NCBI GenBank assembly: GCA_947494435.1
Contig: CANLUY010000002.1
Span: 248,001-312,000 of the forward strand
DNA from: an uncultured Litoreibacter sp.
Lineage (GTDB): Bacteria; Pseudomonadota; Alphaproteobacteria; Rhodobacterales; Rhodobacteraceae
Direction: 5' to 3'
DNA: 64,000 bases
Under the pieces are notes generated by a model. It was given only the letters and a program-made list of their open reading frames with translations, had not been told where the DNA came from and did not search any database. The translations under genes and the position numbers were made by a program. This document shows, in pieces, positions 37,641 to 46,012 of the stretch; positions within the stretch are counted from its first letter, which is position 1; every line of letters starts with the position of its first letter.

Positions 37641-37673
37641 AGAAAACCGCGGAGCTAGACTTCGCGGTTTTCT
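37641..37673. terminator. bidirectional terminator at the marR/ccmD junction
   Basis: AGAAAACCGCG (37641-37651) and CGCGGTTTTCT (37663-37673) form a perfect 11-bp stem with an 11-base loop. Reading from ccmD (minus) it is followed by TTTTCTAACTTTTA; from marR (plus) by TTTTCTACTTTCT. The right arm and loop overlap the last codons of ccmD, so the terminator is partly coding. Confidence 0.78.
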
Positions 37674-37801
37674 ACTTTCTCAAGCTGTCTTTTAGTCGAC
37701 TTCGCCCGCCAAACCATGAAAGCGACAAGGCCAAAAAGCAGGAACAAAGACAGGCCGTATGCCGAAAGAACGGCGTCTTGGTATTTACCGAGTTCTGGCA
37801 T
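37655..37801 (-). CDS. ccmD: heme exporter protein D
   Basis: 48 residues: MPELGKYQDAVLSAYG, one membrane helix (LSLFLLFGLVAFMVW) and a basic tail RAKSTKRQLEKVENREV. Tyr of the LGKYxxxVxxAYG pattern is typical of CcmD, which helps release holo-CcmE from CcmABC. It starts 2 bases after the ccmC stop, and its 3' end lies inside a terminator hairpin. Confidence 0.88.
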   Translation of the reverse strand: MPELGKYQDAVLSAYGLSLFLLFGLVAFMVWRAKSTKRQLEKVENREV

Positions 37802-37803
37802 TC

Positions 37804-38571
37804 TTAGCTTTCTGCATGCAAGTTTTGCTGATTTGAAGTCTCGCGCCTCATCTCGCGATTTTGAAGCGCCTTCAGGCGTCGCGCACGAATTTCTGTGCGC
37901 GTACCAAGCAACAGAAGGGCGATAAAGAGAAAAACGAAGCCTGCCATGCTTATTGCGAGCGGTATGAAGAAGACGTCTGAGATGGATCGACCGCCTGTCG
38001 CAACGGGAACGGAGGTGCCCTGATGCAAGCCTTGGTTCCAGAAATTCACGGCGTAACGGCTCAGTAAAGCAAAGACTGAGCCGACAAGACATAGGACGGA
38101 TGTGAGGTCCGCTGCCACGTCTTGGGTTTCAATAGCTTGCCACAAAGCGATGTAGCCTAGGTAAAACAGGAATAGGATCAGGAACGAGGTCAGCCTTGGG
38201 TCCCATGCCCAGTAGGTTCCCCACATCGGTTGTCCCCAAATCGCTCCGGTCAGAAGTGCAATCACCGTCATTACGAGCCCTAGCGGTGCTGCTGCTTTCG
38301 CGGCAAGCGCTGAGACGTGATGGCGTCTGATCAACCAGATCAAGGACGCTACCAGCATCATCAACCAGCCGTTTATAGCCATTAGCGCCGATGGGACATG
38401 AAGATAGATGATCTTCACAGTGGAGCCCTGTCGAAAGTCGTCCGGTGTAAAGAAAAAGCCCCAGATCAGCCCGGTTGCGACGCACACGGTTGCGAGCACA
38501 CTGAAAAGCGGCAACATCCAGCCGGATGTTTTCATGAACTGTGTGGGGTTTGCGTATTTCCAGATCGACAT
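37804..38571 (-). CDS. ccmC: heme exporter protein C
   Basis: 255 residues with six membrane helices. The tryptophan-rich WWD heme-handling motif is present as WGQPMWGTYWAWDPRLTS, flanked by periplasmic His residues (YLHVPSALMAINGW and a second His later). CcmC transfers heme to CcmE in system I cytochrome c maturation. It lies between ccmB (62-base gap) and ccmD. Confidence 0.95.
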   Translation of the reverse strand: MSIWKYANPTQFMKTSGWMLPLFSVLATVCVATGLIWGFFFTPDDFRQGSTVKIIYLHVPSALMAINGWLMMLVASLIWLIRRHHVSALAAKAAAPLGLVMTVIALLTGAIWGQPMWGTYWAWDPRLTSFLILFLFYLGYIALWQAIETQDVAADLTSVLCLVGSVFALLSRYAVNFWNQGLHQGTSVPVATGGRSISDVFFIPLAISMAGFVFLFIALLLLGTRTEIRARRLKALQNREMRRETSNQQNLHAES

Positions 38572-38633
38572 AGGCTCTATCTATGGCAGCATCAGACAGG
38601 CTGCAATGCTGCCCAAGGCCGCACACGCGGAAG

Positions 38634-39290
38634 TCATCGTAAGTTCATCCTAAGTGCAGCAGACGTTGCGAATGGTAGTAACGCGACGCAACCAGCAGAG
38701 ATACCTGCCATCAGGAGGAGGGGTGTCGTTGCATCCAGCCCTTCAGCACCACGGCGCGCTGCGTCTGCGCCAAACAACAGCGTTGGCATATAGAGGGGCA
38801 AAACGAGCAGAGAGATTAACAGCCCACCTCGTTTCAAACCGACGGTGAGTGCAGCACCAAAAGTGCCAATCACAGACAGCGCAGGTGTGCCGAGTGCCAG
38901 ACCGCATACCAGCCAAAACACTGCATCCTGCGGTATATTCATCAACTGGCCCAAGGGCGCAGCGCCAAGTGTTAAAGGCAGACCTGTTGTCAGCCAATGT
39001 GCCAACGATTTGATTGTCGCGACGCCCTCCAGCGGCAGTGGGGATGTGGCGAGCAGGTCGAGTGTTCCGTCTTCGAAGTCTAGTTGAAAAATGCGATCAA
39101 GTGACAAGAGGCAGGCCAGCAGCGCGCCTACCCACAAGATACCGGGCGCGATGCGGGCCAGGAGGTCCGGGTTGGGTCCGACGCCAAAGGGCACCAGAAT
39201 GCAAAGGATCAAGAAGAACGCGAGGCCAAGCCCAAACCCACCGCCAGCACGTATGGCCAACACAAGGTCACGACGTAGCAAGGCAATCAT
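38634..39290 (-). CDS. ccmB: heme exporter protein B
   Basis: 218 residues, six hydrophobic helices, membrane component of the CcmAB ABC complex that drives release of holo-CcmE. Family features: the N-terminal LLRRDLVLAIRAGGGFGLGLAFF and the FEDGTLDLLATSPLPLEGVATIKSLAHW segment. The start overlaps the ccmA stop by 4 bases. Confidence 0.93.
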   Translation of the reverse strand: MIALLRRDLVLAIRAGGGFGLGLAFFLILCILVPFGVGPNPDLLARIAPGILWVGALLACLLSLDRIFQLDFEDGTLDLLATSPLPLEGVATIKSLAHWLTTGLPLTLGAAPLGQLMNIPQDAVFWLVCGLALGTPALSVIGTFGAALTVGLKRGGLLISLLVLPLYMPTLLFGADAARRGAEGLDATTPLLLMAGISAGCVALLPFATSAALRMNLR

Positions 39291-39910
39291 AAGAAGGCCT
39301 CGTCCAAAAATGGATCAGTCTCAACGGTCTCTTCGGCTTGAAATGTGCCAATATCGAGAACAGCAGCGTTGTGGAGGCCAAGCTCAATATGTGTTGCGAT
39401 AATCGCTGTACCGCCAGCCGACAGGTGGGTCTCGACCGCTCTTGCGAATTGCGAGACCGCATGTGCATCTAAGGATACCGTTGGTTCATCCATCACCCAG
39501 ATCGCGCGTCTCGTCAAAACCATCCGCGCAAGAGACAAGCGCCGTTTTTGCCCAGCGGACAAGAATTGTGTTTTGCGGTCGAGGAGCGATTTCAGATCAA
39601 ATGCCCCGACGGCAGGCATTATGTCAGCTGCACCGTAGACCTTGCCCCAGAATTCAAGCGTCTCTGCGACACTCATTTGAGATTTTAACCCGTCGGCATG
39701 GGCACTGTAAGCCACATCGTCTGGTGAAAATGAAAGAGCACCAGTGATCGGCGGTGTAAGTCCGGCGAGACATCGCAAAAGGGTCGTCTTTCCCGCTCCA
39801 TTCGCGCCACGTAAAATCAATGCCCGACCAGATTTTACATGAAACGAAACATTCGACAGAACAGTTCTGTCGCCCCGGGAACATGATACATTTTCTATTT
39901 TGACGTCCAT
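39287..39910 (-). CDS. ccmA: heme exporter ATP-binding protein A
   Basis: 207-residue ABC ATPase. Walker A is GANGAGKTT, the signature LSAGQKRRLSLARM (S-A-G-Q, characteristic of CcmA), and Walker B WVMDEPTVSLD. It powers the CcmABCD complex. It is the first gene of ccmABCD; ccmE, ccmF, ccmG and ccmH are not adjacent here. Confidence 0.94.
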   Translation of the reverse strand: MDVKIENVSCSRGDRTVLSNVSFHVKSGRALILRGANGAGKTTLLRCLAGLTPPITGALSFSPDDVAYSAHADGLKSQMSVAETLEFWGKVYGAADIMPAVGAFDLKSLLDRKTQFLSAGQKRRLSLARMVLTRRAIWVMDEPTVSLDAHAVSQFARAVETHLSAGGTAIIATHIELGLHNAAVLDIGTFQAEETVETDPFLDEAFL

Positions 39911-40029
39911 TCCGAACCGCTTAGCCGATTGGTTGAAGGCAGGGAAGGGGGGGCAGCGTCGGACGTCTTAATCATAACTTGTGTTCAATTGGCTCTGTTA
40001 GTTCGGCGAGGAACCTTGATCCGCCAGTC

Positions 40030-40056
40030 GCGTTGACGGTACATCAACGCTATAAT
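40030..40056 (+). promoter_or_regulatory. candidate acnA promoter/operator
   Basis: An inverted repeat GCGTTGA-7-TCAACGC (40030-40050) is immediately followed by a perfect TATAAT (40051-40056), 35 bases before the aconitase ATG. The TTGACG inside the left arm sits only 12 bases from the TATAAT, too close for a standard -35. The repeat is more likely a regulator site overlapping the promoter. The regulator is unknown. Confidence 0.4.
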
Positions 40057-40090
40057 TTGTCAGTGCCACATCCCAAAAGGAAAGCAGCCC

Positions 40091-42778
40091 ATGACCGTTA
40101 CAGTCGGACACGATACGTCAAAAACCCGCAAAAAGCTGAAAGTTGGCGATAAGTCTTATGCCTTCTATTCCATCAAGGCTGCAGAGGATGCAGGACTTGG
40201 CGACTTTTCCAGATTGCCCGCCGCACTGAAGGTCGTGTTGGAAAACATGCTTCGCTTCGAAGATGGCAAGACAGTACATGTCGACGACATCAAGGCCTTT
40301 GCTGACTGGGGTAAGGCTGGCGGTAAAAACCCGAAGGAAATCGCCTATCGCCCCGCACGTGTCTTGATGCAGGATTTCACCGGCGTGCCAGCAGTGGTTG
40401 ATCTCGCAGCAATGCGTGATGGTCTGGTGGCTTTGGGCGGCGATGCAGAGAAAATCAATCCGCTTAATCCCGTGGACTTAGTCATTGACCACTCCGTTAT
40501 GATTGACGAGTTCGGCAATCCGCGCGCGTTCCAGATGAATGTCGACCGCGAATATGAGCGCAACATGGAGCGCTATACCTTCCTGAAATGGGGCCAGTCC
40601 GCGTTTAACAATTTCCGTGTTGTGCCGCCTGGCACAGGAATTTGCCACCAAGTGAACCTTGAATATCTGGCGAAGACGGTGTGGTCCGACACTGACCAGA
40701 ATGGCGAGATGGTAGCTTACCCGGATACGCTTGTGGGCACCGACAGCCACACAACGATGGTCAACGGCGCAGCCGTGCTGGGTTGGGGCGTTGGTGGGAT
40801 TGAGGCGGAAGCCGCGATGCTGGGCCAACCGATCTCTATGCTGATTCCGGAAGTCATTGGATTTGAACTAACCGGTGCGATGGTCGAAGGCACGACAGGG
40901 ACAGACCTTGTGTTGAAAGTCGTTGAAATGCTGCGCGCTAAAGGCGTTGTCGGCAAATTTGTTGAATTCTATGGTGCAGGGCTCGATGGCCTGCCGTTGG
41001 CAGATCGTGCGACGATTGCAAACATGGCGCCCGAATATGGCGCAACTTGTGGGTTCTTCCCAATTGATGGAGAGACACTTCGCTACCTTACCAATACCGG
41101 TCGAGATGAGGAAACGATTGCGCTCGTTGAAGCCTATGCAAAAGAAAACGGTTTCTGGCGGGACGCGAATTATAGCCCGATCTATACCGACACTTTGAGC
41201 CTCGACATGGGGACGATTGTACCGGCGATTTCTGGTCCAAAACGCCCACAGGATTTTGTCGCCCTGACAGAAGGTGGCAGCGCATTCCGTCGTGAAATGG
41301 AAGAAACGTTCAAACGCCCGATGGGCAAAGAGGTGAGTGTTGCTGGCGAAGATTACACAATGGAGAGCGGCAAGGTCGTGATCGCTTCAATCACGTCCTG
41401 TACCAACACATCAAACCCTTACGTGATGATCGGAGCTGGCCTAGTCGCGCGCAAAGCCCGGGCGCTTGGTTTGAACCGTAAGCCTTGGGTGAAAACGTCT
41501 CTGGCGCCGGGTTCGCAAGTGGTGTCGGCTTATCTCGAGGCTGCAGAGCTGCAAGATGACTTGGACGCGATTGGATTTAACCTTGTGGGATATGGGTGCA
41601 CGACCTGTATCGGAAACTCCGGCCCGATCCAAAAAGAGATCTCAGACGCGATTGCTGAAGGCGATCTGGTGGCAACGTCTGTGTTGTCGGGCAATCGGAA
41701 TTTTGAGGGCAGGATCAGCCCGGATGTGCGGGCCAACTATCTGGCTTCACCACCACTGGTCGTGGCATATGCATTGGCAGGCACGTTGGATATCAACCTT
41801 GCTGAGGATGCAATTGGCACCGACAAAGACGGGAACGACGTTTTCCTGAAAGATATCTGGCCGACCTCTCAAGAAGTCGCTGAATTGGTCGAGCGAACTG
41901 TGACACGCAAAGCATTCATGGAAAAATATGCGGAAGTCTTTACAGGTGACGAGAAATGGCAGGGTGTCGAGACAACTGATAGTTTGACCTATGACTGGCC
42001 TGCGACTTCGACATATGTGCGAAATCCCCCATACTTTCAGGGCATGTCCCCTGAACCCGGTGTAATCGCCGATGTCAAAGGTGCAAAAGTGCTGGCGTTG
42101 TTAGGTGATATGATCACAACGGATCACATCTCACCCGCTGGTGCGTTCAAGGAGTCTACGCCCGCAGGTCAATATTTGATCGACCGTCAGGTTGCACCAC
42201 GCGAGTTCAACTCTTACGGATCGCGTCGCGGTAATCATGAAATTATGATGCGCGGAACCTTTGCCAACATCCGGATCAAGAATGAAATGCTAGATGGCGT
42301 CGAAGGGGGGTATACTAAGGGTCCAGATGGTGAGCAAACTTCCATCTTTGACGCGGCCATGGCTCACCAAGCGAATGGCACGCCTTTGGTCATCTTCGGA
42401 GGGGAGCAGTACGGGGCAGGGTCGTCACGAGATTGGGCAGCGAAAGGCACTGCACTTCTGGGTGTGAAAGCCGTCATTGCGGAGAGCTTTGAGCGGATCC
42501 ACCGTTCCAATCTCGTTGGGATGGGCGTTATTCCATTTGAATTCACTGATGGAGATAGCCGCGACTCGCTGGGCCTTACAGGCGACGAGACGGTCGATAT
42601 TACAGGGCTAGAGGGTGATCTGAAGCCGCTTAGCGAGGTGCCCTGCAAGATCACCATGGCGGATGGCACTGTTAAAGAAATTTCCCTGAAATGTCGGATC
42701 GATACTGCAATCGAGAAAGAATACATCGAACACGGTGGCGTTCTTCATTACGTTCTGCGCGATCTGGCTGCAGCTTAA
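40091..42778 (+). CDS. acnA: aconitate hydratase A
   Basis: 895-residue [4Fe-4S] aconitase that isomerises citrate to isocitrate in the TCA cycle. Cluster ligands are Cys437 (ITSCTNTSNP), Cys503 and Cys506 (GCTTCIGNSGP). The GTDSHTTMVNG substrate loop and the C-terminal swivel domain (YGAGSSRDWAAKGT, EFNSYGSRRGN) are intact. Length matches the AcnA/IRP type. AAAGGAAAGCAGCCC precedes the ATG. An intrinsic terminator follows. Confidence 0.98.
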   Translation: MTVTVGHDTSKTRKKLKVGDKSYAFYSIKAAEDAGLGDFSRLPAALKVVLENMLRFEDGKTVHVDDIKAFADWGKAGGKNPKEIAYRPARVLMQDFTGVPAVVDLAAMRDGLVALGGDAEKINPLNPVDLVIDHSVMIDEFGNPRAFQMNVDREYERNMERYTFLKWGQSAFNNFRVVPPGTGICHQVNLEYLAKTVWSDTDQNGEMVAYPDTLVGTDSHTTMVNGAAVLGWGVGGIEAEAAMLGQPISMLIPEVIGFELTGAMVEGTTGTDLVLKVVEMLRAKGVVGKFVEFYGAGLDGLPLADRATIANMAPEYGATCGFFPIDGETLRYLTNTGRDEETIALVEAYAKENGFWRDANYSPIYTDTLSLDMGTIVPAISGPKRPQDFVALTEGGSAFRREMEETFKRPMGKEVSVAGEDYTMESGKVVIASITSCTNTSNPYVMIGAGLVARKARALGLNRKPWVKTSLAPGSQVVSAYLEAAELQDDLDAIGFNLVGYGCTTCIGNSGPIQKEISDAIAEGDLVATSVLSGNRNFEGRISPDVRANYLASPPLVVAYALAGTLDINLAEDAIGTDKDGNDVFLKDIWPTSQEVAELVERTVTRKAFMEKYAEVFTGDEKWQGVETTDSLTYDWPATSTYVRNPPYFQGMSPEPGVIADVKGAKVLALLGDMITTDHISPAGAFKESTPAGQYLIDRQVAPREFNSYGSRRGNHEIMMRGTFANIRIKNEMLDGVEGGYTKGPDGEQTSIFDAAMAHQANGTPLVIFGGEQYGAGSSRDWAAKGTALLGVKAVIAESFERIHRSNLVGMGVIPFEFTDGDSRDSLGLTGDETVDITGLEGDLKPLSEVPCKITMADGTVKEISLKCRIDTAIEKEYIEHGGVLHYVLRDLAAA

Positions 42779-42803
42779 CTCTCACTTTCTAGCCAGCTTC
42801 AAG

Positions 42804-42831
42804 AGCCTCCGGTTGCCGCCGGAGGCTTTTT
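42804..42831 (+). terminator. intrinsic terminator after acnA
   Basis: AGCCTCCGG-TTGCCG-CCGGAGGCT (9-bp perfect stem) is followed by a T-run, about 25 bases after the aconitase stop: a textbook rho-independent terminator on the plus strand. Confidence 0.92.
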
Positions 42832-42880
42832 GCGTATTGTTAACCCTCTAACGGCACGAGGGGGCGCTGGAGCATACGCA

Positions 42881-43327
42881 ATGAAGGGTTTTCCCGATCT
42901 ACCACCAATCTGGCTGGTGTTATTCTTGGTTCTGAATTGGGCAATGGCATCAGCTGTACCCGGTTTTTACGTGGGCCCATTCACCACCGGTCTGAGCTGG
43001 GGATTTATCGGTTTGGGTTTGGCGGTCATCGGATGGTCTGCCTTTTGGTTCTGGAAGCGAAAGACCACGATTGAACCGCATCACATGCCCGAAAAATTGA
43101 TCAATGAGGGACCATTTCGACTATCAAGAAATCCAATTTATTTGGCGATGGTAATAATTCTGATGGGAGCAATCTTTGGAAGGGGTCAGCCTATCAATTT
43201 GATATTGCTTCCAGTTTTTGTCGTGGTGCTTTCTATGCGCTTTGTCATTCCCGAGGAAGTCAGCCTTAAGAAAGCATTCGGTGCAACAGCCGAGGAGTAT
43301 TTTGCTAAAACACGACGCTGGATATGA
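42881..43327 (+). CDS. isoprenylcysteine carboxyl methyltransferase-family membrane protein
   Basis: 148 residues with four hydrophobic helices. The SAM-dependent ICMT/phospholipid methyltransferase signature is present: INEGPFRLSRNPIYLAMV, then FVIPEEVSLKKAFGATAEEYFAKTRRWI. ATG 42881 follows GGAG. Bacterial members methylate small molecules or lipids, or are uncharacterised; the substrate is unknown. Confidence 0.85.
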   Translation: MKGFPDLPPIWLVLFLVLNWAMASAVPGFYVGPFTTGLSWGFIGLGLAVIGWSAFWFWKRKTTIEPHHMPEKLINEGPFRLSRNPIYLAMVIILMGAIFGRGQPINLILLPVFVVVLSMRFVIPEEVSLKKAFGATAEEYFAKTRRWI

Positions 43328-43406
43328 CAAATGCTCGCAAAGGTTTGATTGGTAAAGGCAAGCTTGGCTCGCTAGTTGATAGCGGACCACTCAAAAGGAA
43401 GAGTTC

Positions 43407-44096
43407 ATGCGTAGAATTTTAGTCGCGGCATCTGCCTTGTTTTTAGGAATGAGCCCGATCCAATCGGCCTCCGCTGATGTCGTGGTCGAGCTTTTTACGT
43501 CTCAAGGATGCTCGTCCTGCCCGCCCGCTGACAAACTGCTTGGCGAATTGGCAAAGCGAGATGATGTAATCGCGCTGTCACTGCATGTTGATTACTGGGA
43601 TTACCTCGGCTGGAAAGATCAGTTTGCTAATCCTGCCTTCACGCAACGGCAAAGAGGCTATGCCGCACACTCTGGGTCTTCGATGATCTATACGCCACAG
43701 ATGATTGTTGGCGGCGTTGATAGCGTCGTCGGGACCCGGAGCATGGAATTGGCCGACGCCATTAACAAACACTTGTCCCAGAAGCCTTCCGTACAAATGG
43801 AAGCAAAACGATCCGGCAATGTGATTACGGTGCGCGCAGAAACAAAATCACAACGACGCATGGTTGTACAACTTGTACAATACTCACCGAAAGAGACTGT
43901 TTCGATCAAACGCGGCGAGCTTGCAGGTCACCAATTAACGTATCACAACGTGGTGCGGGGCTGGACAAAGATCGCAGATTGGGACGGTAACACCCCGCTA
44001 AGTTTTGATACAAAGACTGCAAGCGATACGCCCGCCGTCATTATTATCCAGGATGGTATCTCCGGCCCGATTTTGGCGGCCCAGAAAGTTAACTAA
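43407..44096 (+). CDS. DUF1223 thioredoxin-like secreted protein
   Basis: 229 residues with a signal peptide (MRRILVAASALFLGMSPIQSASA, cleavage near residue 23). The start of the mature protein is VVVELFTSQGCSSCPPADKLL, a CxxC in a thioredoxin-like fold, then LSLHVDYWDYLGWKDQFA. This is the DUF1223 family, whose periplasmic function is unknown. AAAAGGAAGAG precedes the ATG. The stop shares CTAA with the convergent acyltransferase gene. Confidence 0.88.
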   Translation: MRRILVAASALFLGMSPIQSASADVVVELFTSQGCSSCPPADKLLGELAKRDDVIALSLHVDYWDYLGWKDQFANPAFTQRQRGYAAHSGSSMIYTPQMIVGGVDSVVGTRSMELADAINKHLSQKPSVQMEAKRSGNVITVRAETKSQRRMVVQLVQYSPKETVSIKRGELAGHQLTYHNVVRGWTKIADWDGNTPLSFDTKTASDTPAVIIIQDGISGPILAAQKVN

Positions 44097-45013
44097 CCAC
44101 GTCCCATTGATGCTCGGAGGTCTGCTTGCTCAGGTTTCCAGCGCCGGTGTATCCAAAACCACTGATCCATGTGTTTTCGGGCCAAGGCTTCGAGTGAATT
44201 GTTCAGTGCCTGGGTCATTTCCTCTGGCGTGCTATGTGCGATTGGCGCTTCACATACGACTTCGAAGTCCAGACCGTTAGGCTGACGAATTCCGTAGGTT
44301 GGAACGACAAGCGCGTCATACTTCAGAGCGAGTTCTGCTGCGGACAGCGCAGTCGGTGCTGTTTTGCCAAAGAACGTCAGATTGGCCCCGTCAAACATAT
44401 ATTGGTCAATAAGGAAGCCCCCCATATTTCCGGCGCGCAAGAACTTGATCAGGCCTGACAGGCCACGTCTGCTACGTGGAAAGACTGGGGTTCCTATTTT
44501 GCTGATTGCCGCGACATAGTGTTCATTGAAATAGGCGTTATTCATCTGGCGGTAGAGTGCGCCGACGTTAAACCCCTTTGCAATGAGCGCCGCCCTTGGG
44601 GCGTCATAGTTCCCAAAATGGCCCGTGACCAAAACGACGGGGCGCTTATTCTTATGCGCGTCTTCCAGCGCCACGACACCAGGACCAGTAAGCGGCGCAT
44701 CGACAAAGCGATCAGTGAACCCTTTGCCAGAATAGATTTCGATCAATGTACGGCCAGCATTGTCTGGGACAGCATGCATCAAGCGACGAACTTCTTCATC
44801 TGGCAGATCAGGGCAGACATAGGCAAGATTGTCTTTCACCCGTTTGGAGTAGCCCGCCAGCGGGGCCACTATTCGTGAGACGATCCAACCGGCCATTGGT
44901 ACGCGGAATTTGTAGGGAACAAGCATCGCTAAGCCGATCACCAAACGAATGGCTATGTTTGAGATGAACTCGACGGGGCCTTTGCGTCCGCCTGCTGTTT
45001 CGCCTAGTGCCAT
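44093..45013 (-). CDS. lipid A biosynthesis-type acyltransferase (LpxL/HtrB family)
   Basis: 306 residues. A hydrophobic N-terminal anchor (FISNIAIRLVIGLAMLVPY) is followed by the H-x4-D catalytic motif HFGNYD, then YRQMNNAYFNEH, FPRSRRGLSGLIKFLRAGNMGGFLIDQY and HRRWKP near the end. It transfers a secondary acyl chain to Kdo2-lipid IVA or related lipids at the inner membrane. It is transcribed on the same strand as the nitrile hydratase-like operon, 66 bases behind it, and may be read through. Confidence 0.88.
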   Translation of the reverse strand: MALGETAGGRKGPVEFISNIAIRLVIGLAMLVPYKFRVPMAGWIVSRIVAPLAGYSKRVKDNLAYVCPDLPDEEVRRLMHAVPDNAGRTLIEIYSGKGFTDRFVDAPLTGPGVVALEDAHKNKRPVVLVTGHFGNYDAPRAALIAKGFNVGALYRQMNNAYFNEHYVAAISKIGTPVFPRSRRGLSGLIKFLRAGNMGGFLIDQYMFDGANLTFFGKTAPTALSAAELALKYDALVVPTYGIRQPNGLDFEVVCEAPIAHSTPEEMTQALNNSLEALARKHMDQWFWIHRRWKPEQADLRASMGRG

Positions 45014-45079
45014 TTGTGGATGGGCTTTCGTGCCGTTTCAACTTTTCCGACATAAGAGGGTCGGTGGACGATCACAAGC

Positions 45080-45724
45080 TCACGAGGCTGGAAGGGGTAG
45101 GCCCGTCCCGATCATTGCGTCGCGTGTGACGAGCTCCGCCAACTGCTCTTGGCTCCAACCATCTGTACCGGCTGGCCGCGCGGGGAGAACGATGTACCTC
45201 ATATCAGCCGTGCTGTCGTGCACGCGGCAAGCCACGTTTTCAGGCAAGTTTACCCCAAACTCGGCCAGCACCTTACGGGGCTCTTTTACTGTGCGTGAAC
45301 GGTACTCACGCGTTTTGTACCAGTCTGGTGGCAAACCGAGAAGATTGCGTGGGTAGCAACTGCACAACGTACAAACGATAACATTATGCACGTCATCTGT
45401 GTTCTCGACAGCGACAAGGTTCATGGGGCCAATGTCGAATCCCATTTCTTTCGTGGCTTTGGCTCCATCTTCAAGCAATGCGGCCTTGAAGTCAGGTTCA
45501 TCCCATGCACGAGCAACAACTTTCGCTCCATTTGTGGGGGTGCGAGCGTCCATCGCGTCAATCTGAGCATTGATTTCTGTAGACGTGACTTCGCCTTTCT
45601 CAATCAGCAGTTCGCGAATGGCGATTTCCATGGTCTGCCAGTAGGTCAGCGCTTCATCGTTGTCTTGCCGGTAGGGATGACCAGACGGGGAGAGGTGATC
45701 GTGGTCGTGATGATCATGGGGCAT
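45080..45724 (-). CDS. cobalt-type nitrile hydratase alpha / thiocyanate hydrolase gamma-like subunit
   Basis: 214 residues. The metal-binding claw is CTLCSC at residues 118-123 (IVCTLCSCYPRNLLGLPPDWYK); Thr at the second position marks the cobalt type (iron enzymes have Ser). The family segments MGFDIGPMNLVAVENT and YRSRTVKEPRKVLAEFG are present. The N-terminus is unusually His/Asp-rich (MPHDHHDHDH), perhaps for metal acquisition. It lies last in a six-gene operon, 3 bases after the split beta C-half. The substrate could be a nitrile or thiocyanate. Confidence 0.88.
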   Translation of the reverse strand: MPHDHHDHDHLSPSGHPYRQDNDEALTYWQTMEIAIRELLIEKGEVTSTEINAQIDAMDARTPTNGAKVVARAWDEPDFKAALLEDGAKATKEMGFDIGPMNLVAVENTDDVHNVIVCTLCSCYPRNLLGLPPDWYKTREYRSRTVKEPRKVLAEFGVNLPENVACRVHDSTADMRYIVLPARPAGTDGWSQEQLAELVTRDAMIGTGLPLPAS

Positions 45725-45727
45725 AAC

Positions 45728-46012
45728 TCAAACCTCGATCCAATGTTCGTAGATTTCTGCGTCGAGCGTGTCATGCGGGTTTTCCGCGTTACCGCCCCAA
45801 AGTTCTTCCATCGTGAAGCGTACGCGATAAAGCTGCTTCTTGGATGCGGGTAAGCAATAGGCGCGCTGTTCGGGGTTCTCATATGGACCCAACGCCCGTT
45901 CAATCACGCCGGACTTGCCACGCAGATATTTTGGTGTCCGAACATGGCCGGGTGGTGACATGTCGCGGATAGTAACTGGGAGACCGGGCTCAAGCATCTT
46001 GAGCAGATCCAT
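45728..46012 (-). CDS. nitrile hydratase beta C-terminal half / thiocyanate hydrolase alpha-like subunit
   Basis: 94 residues equal to the SH3-like C-terminal domain of nitrile hydratase beta: GLPVTIRDMSPPGHVRTPKYLRGKSGVIE, then YRVRFTMEELWGG and a terminal IYEHWIEV. ATG 46012 (MDLLKMLEPG) has GGGGAG six bases upstream and overlaps the N-half gene by 23 bases. An upstream in-frame start at 46075 would add non-family residues. In ordinary nitrile hydratases this domain is fused to the N-half; here it is a separate gene, as in thiocyanate hydrolase (scnA) and toyocamycin nitrile hydratase. Confidence 0.85.
   Translation of the reverse strand: MDLLKMLEPGLPVTIRDMSPPGHVRTPKYLRGKSGVIERALGPYENPEQRAYCLPASKKQLYRVRFTMEELWGGNAENPHDTLDAEIYEHWIEV

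Noticed and set aside
37655-39910. Complete ccmABCDEFGH locus
   Set aside because: Only ccmA, ccmB, ccmC and ccmD are present; the next gene after ccmD is the convergent marR gene.
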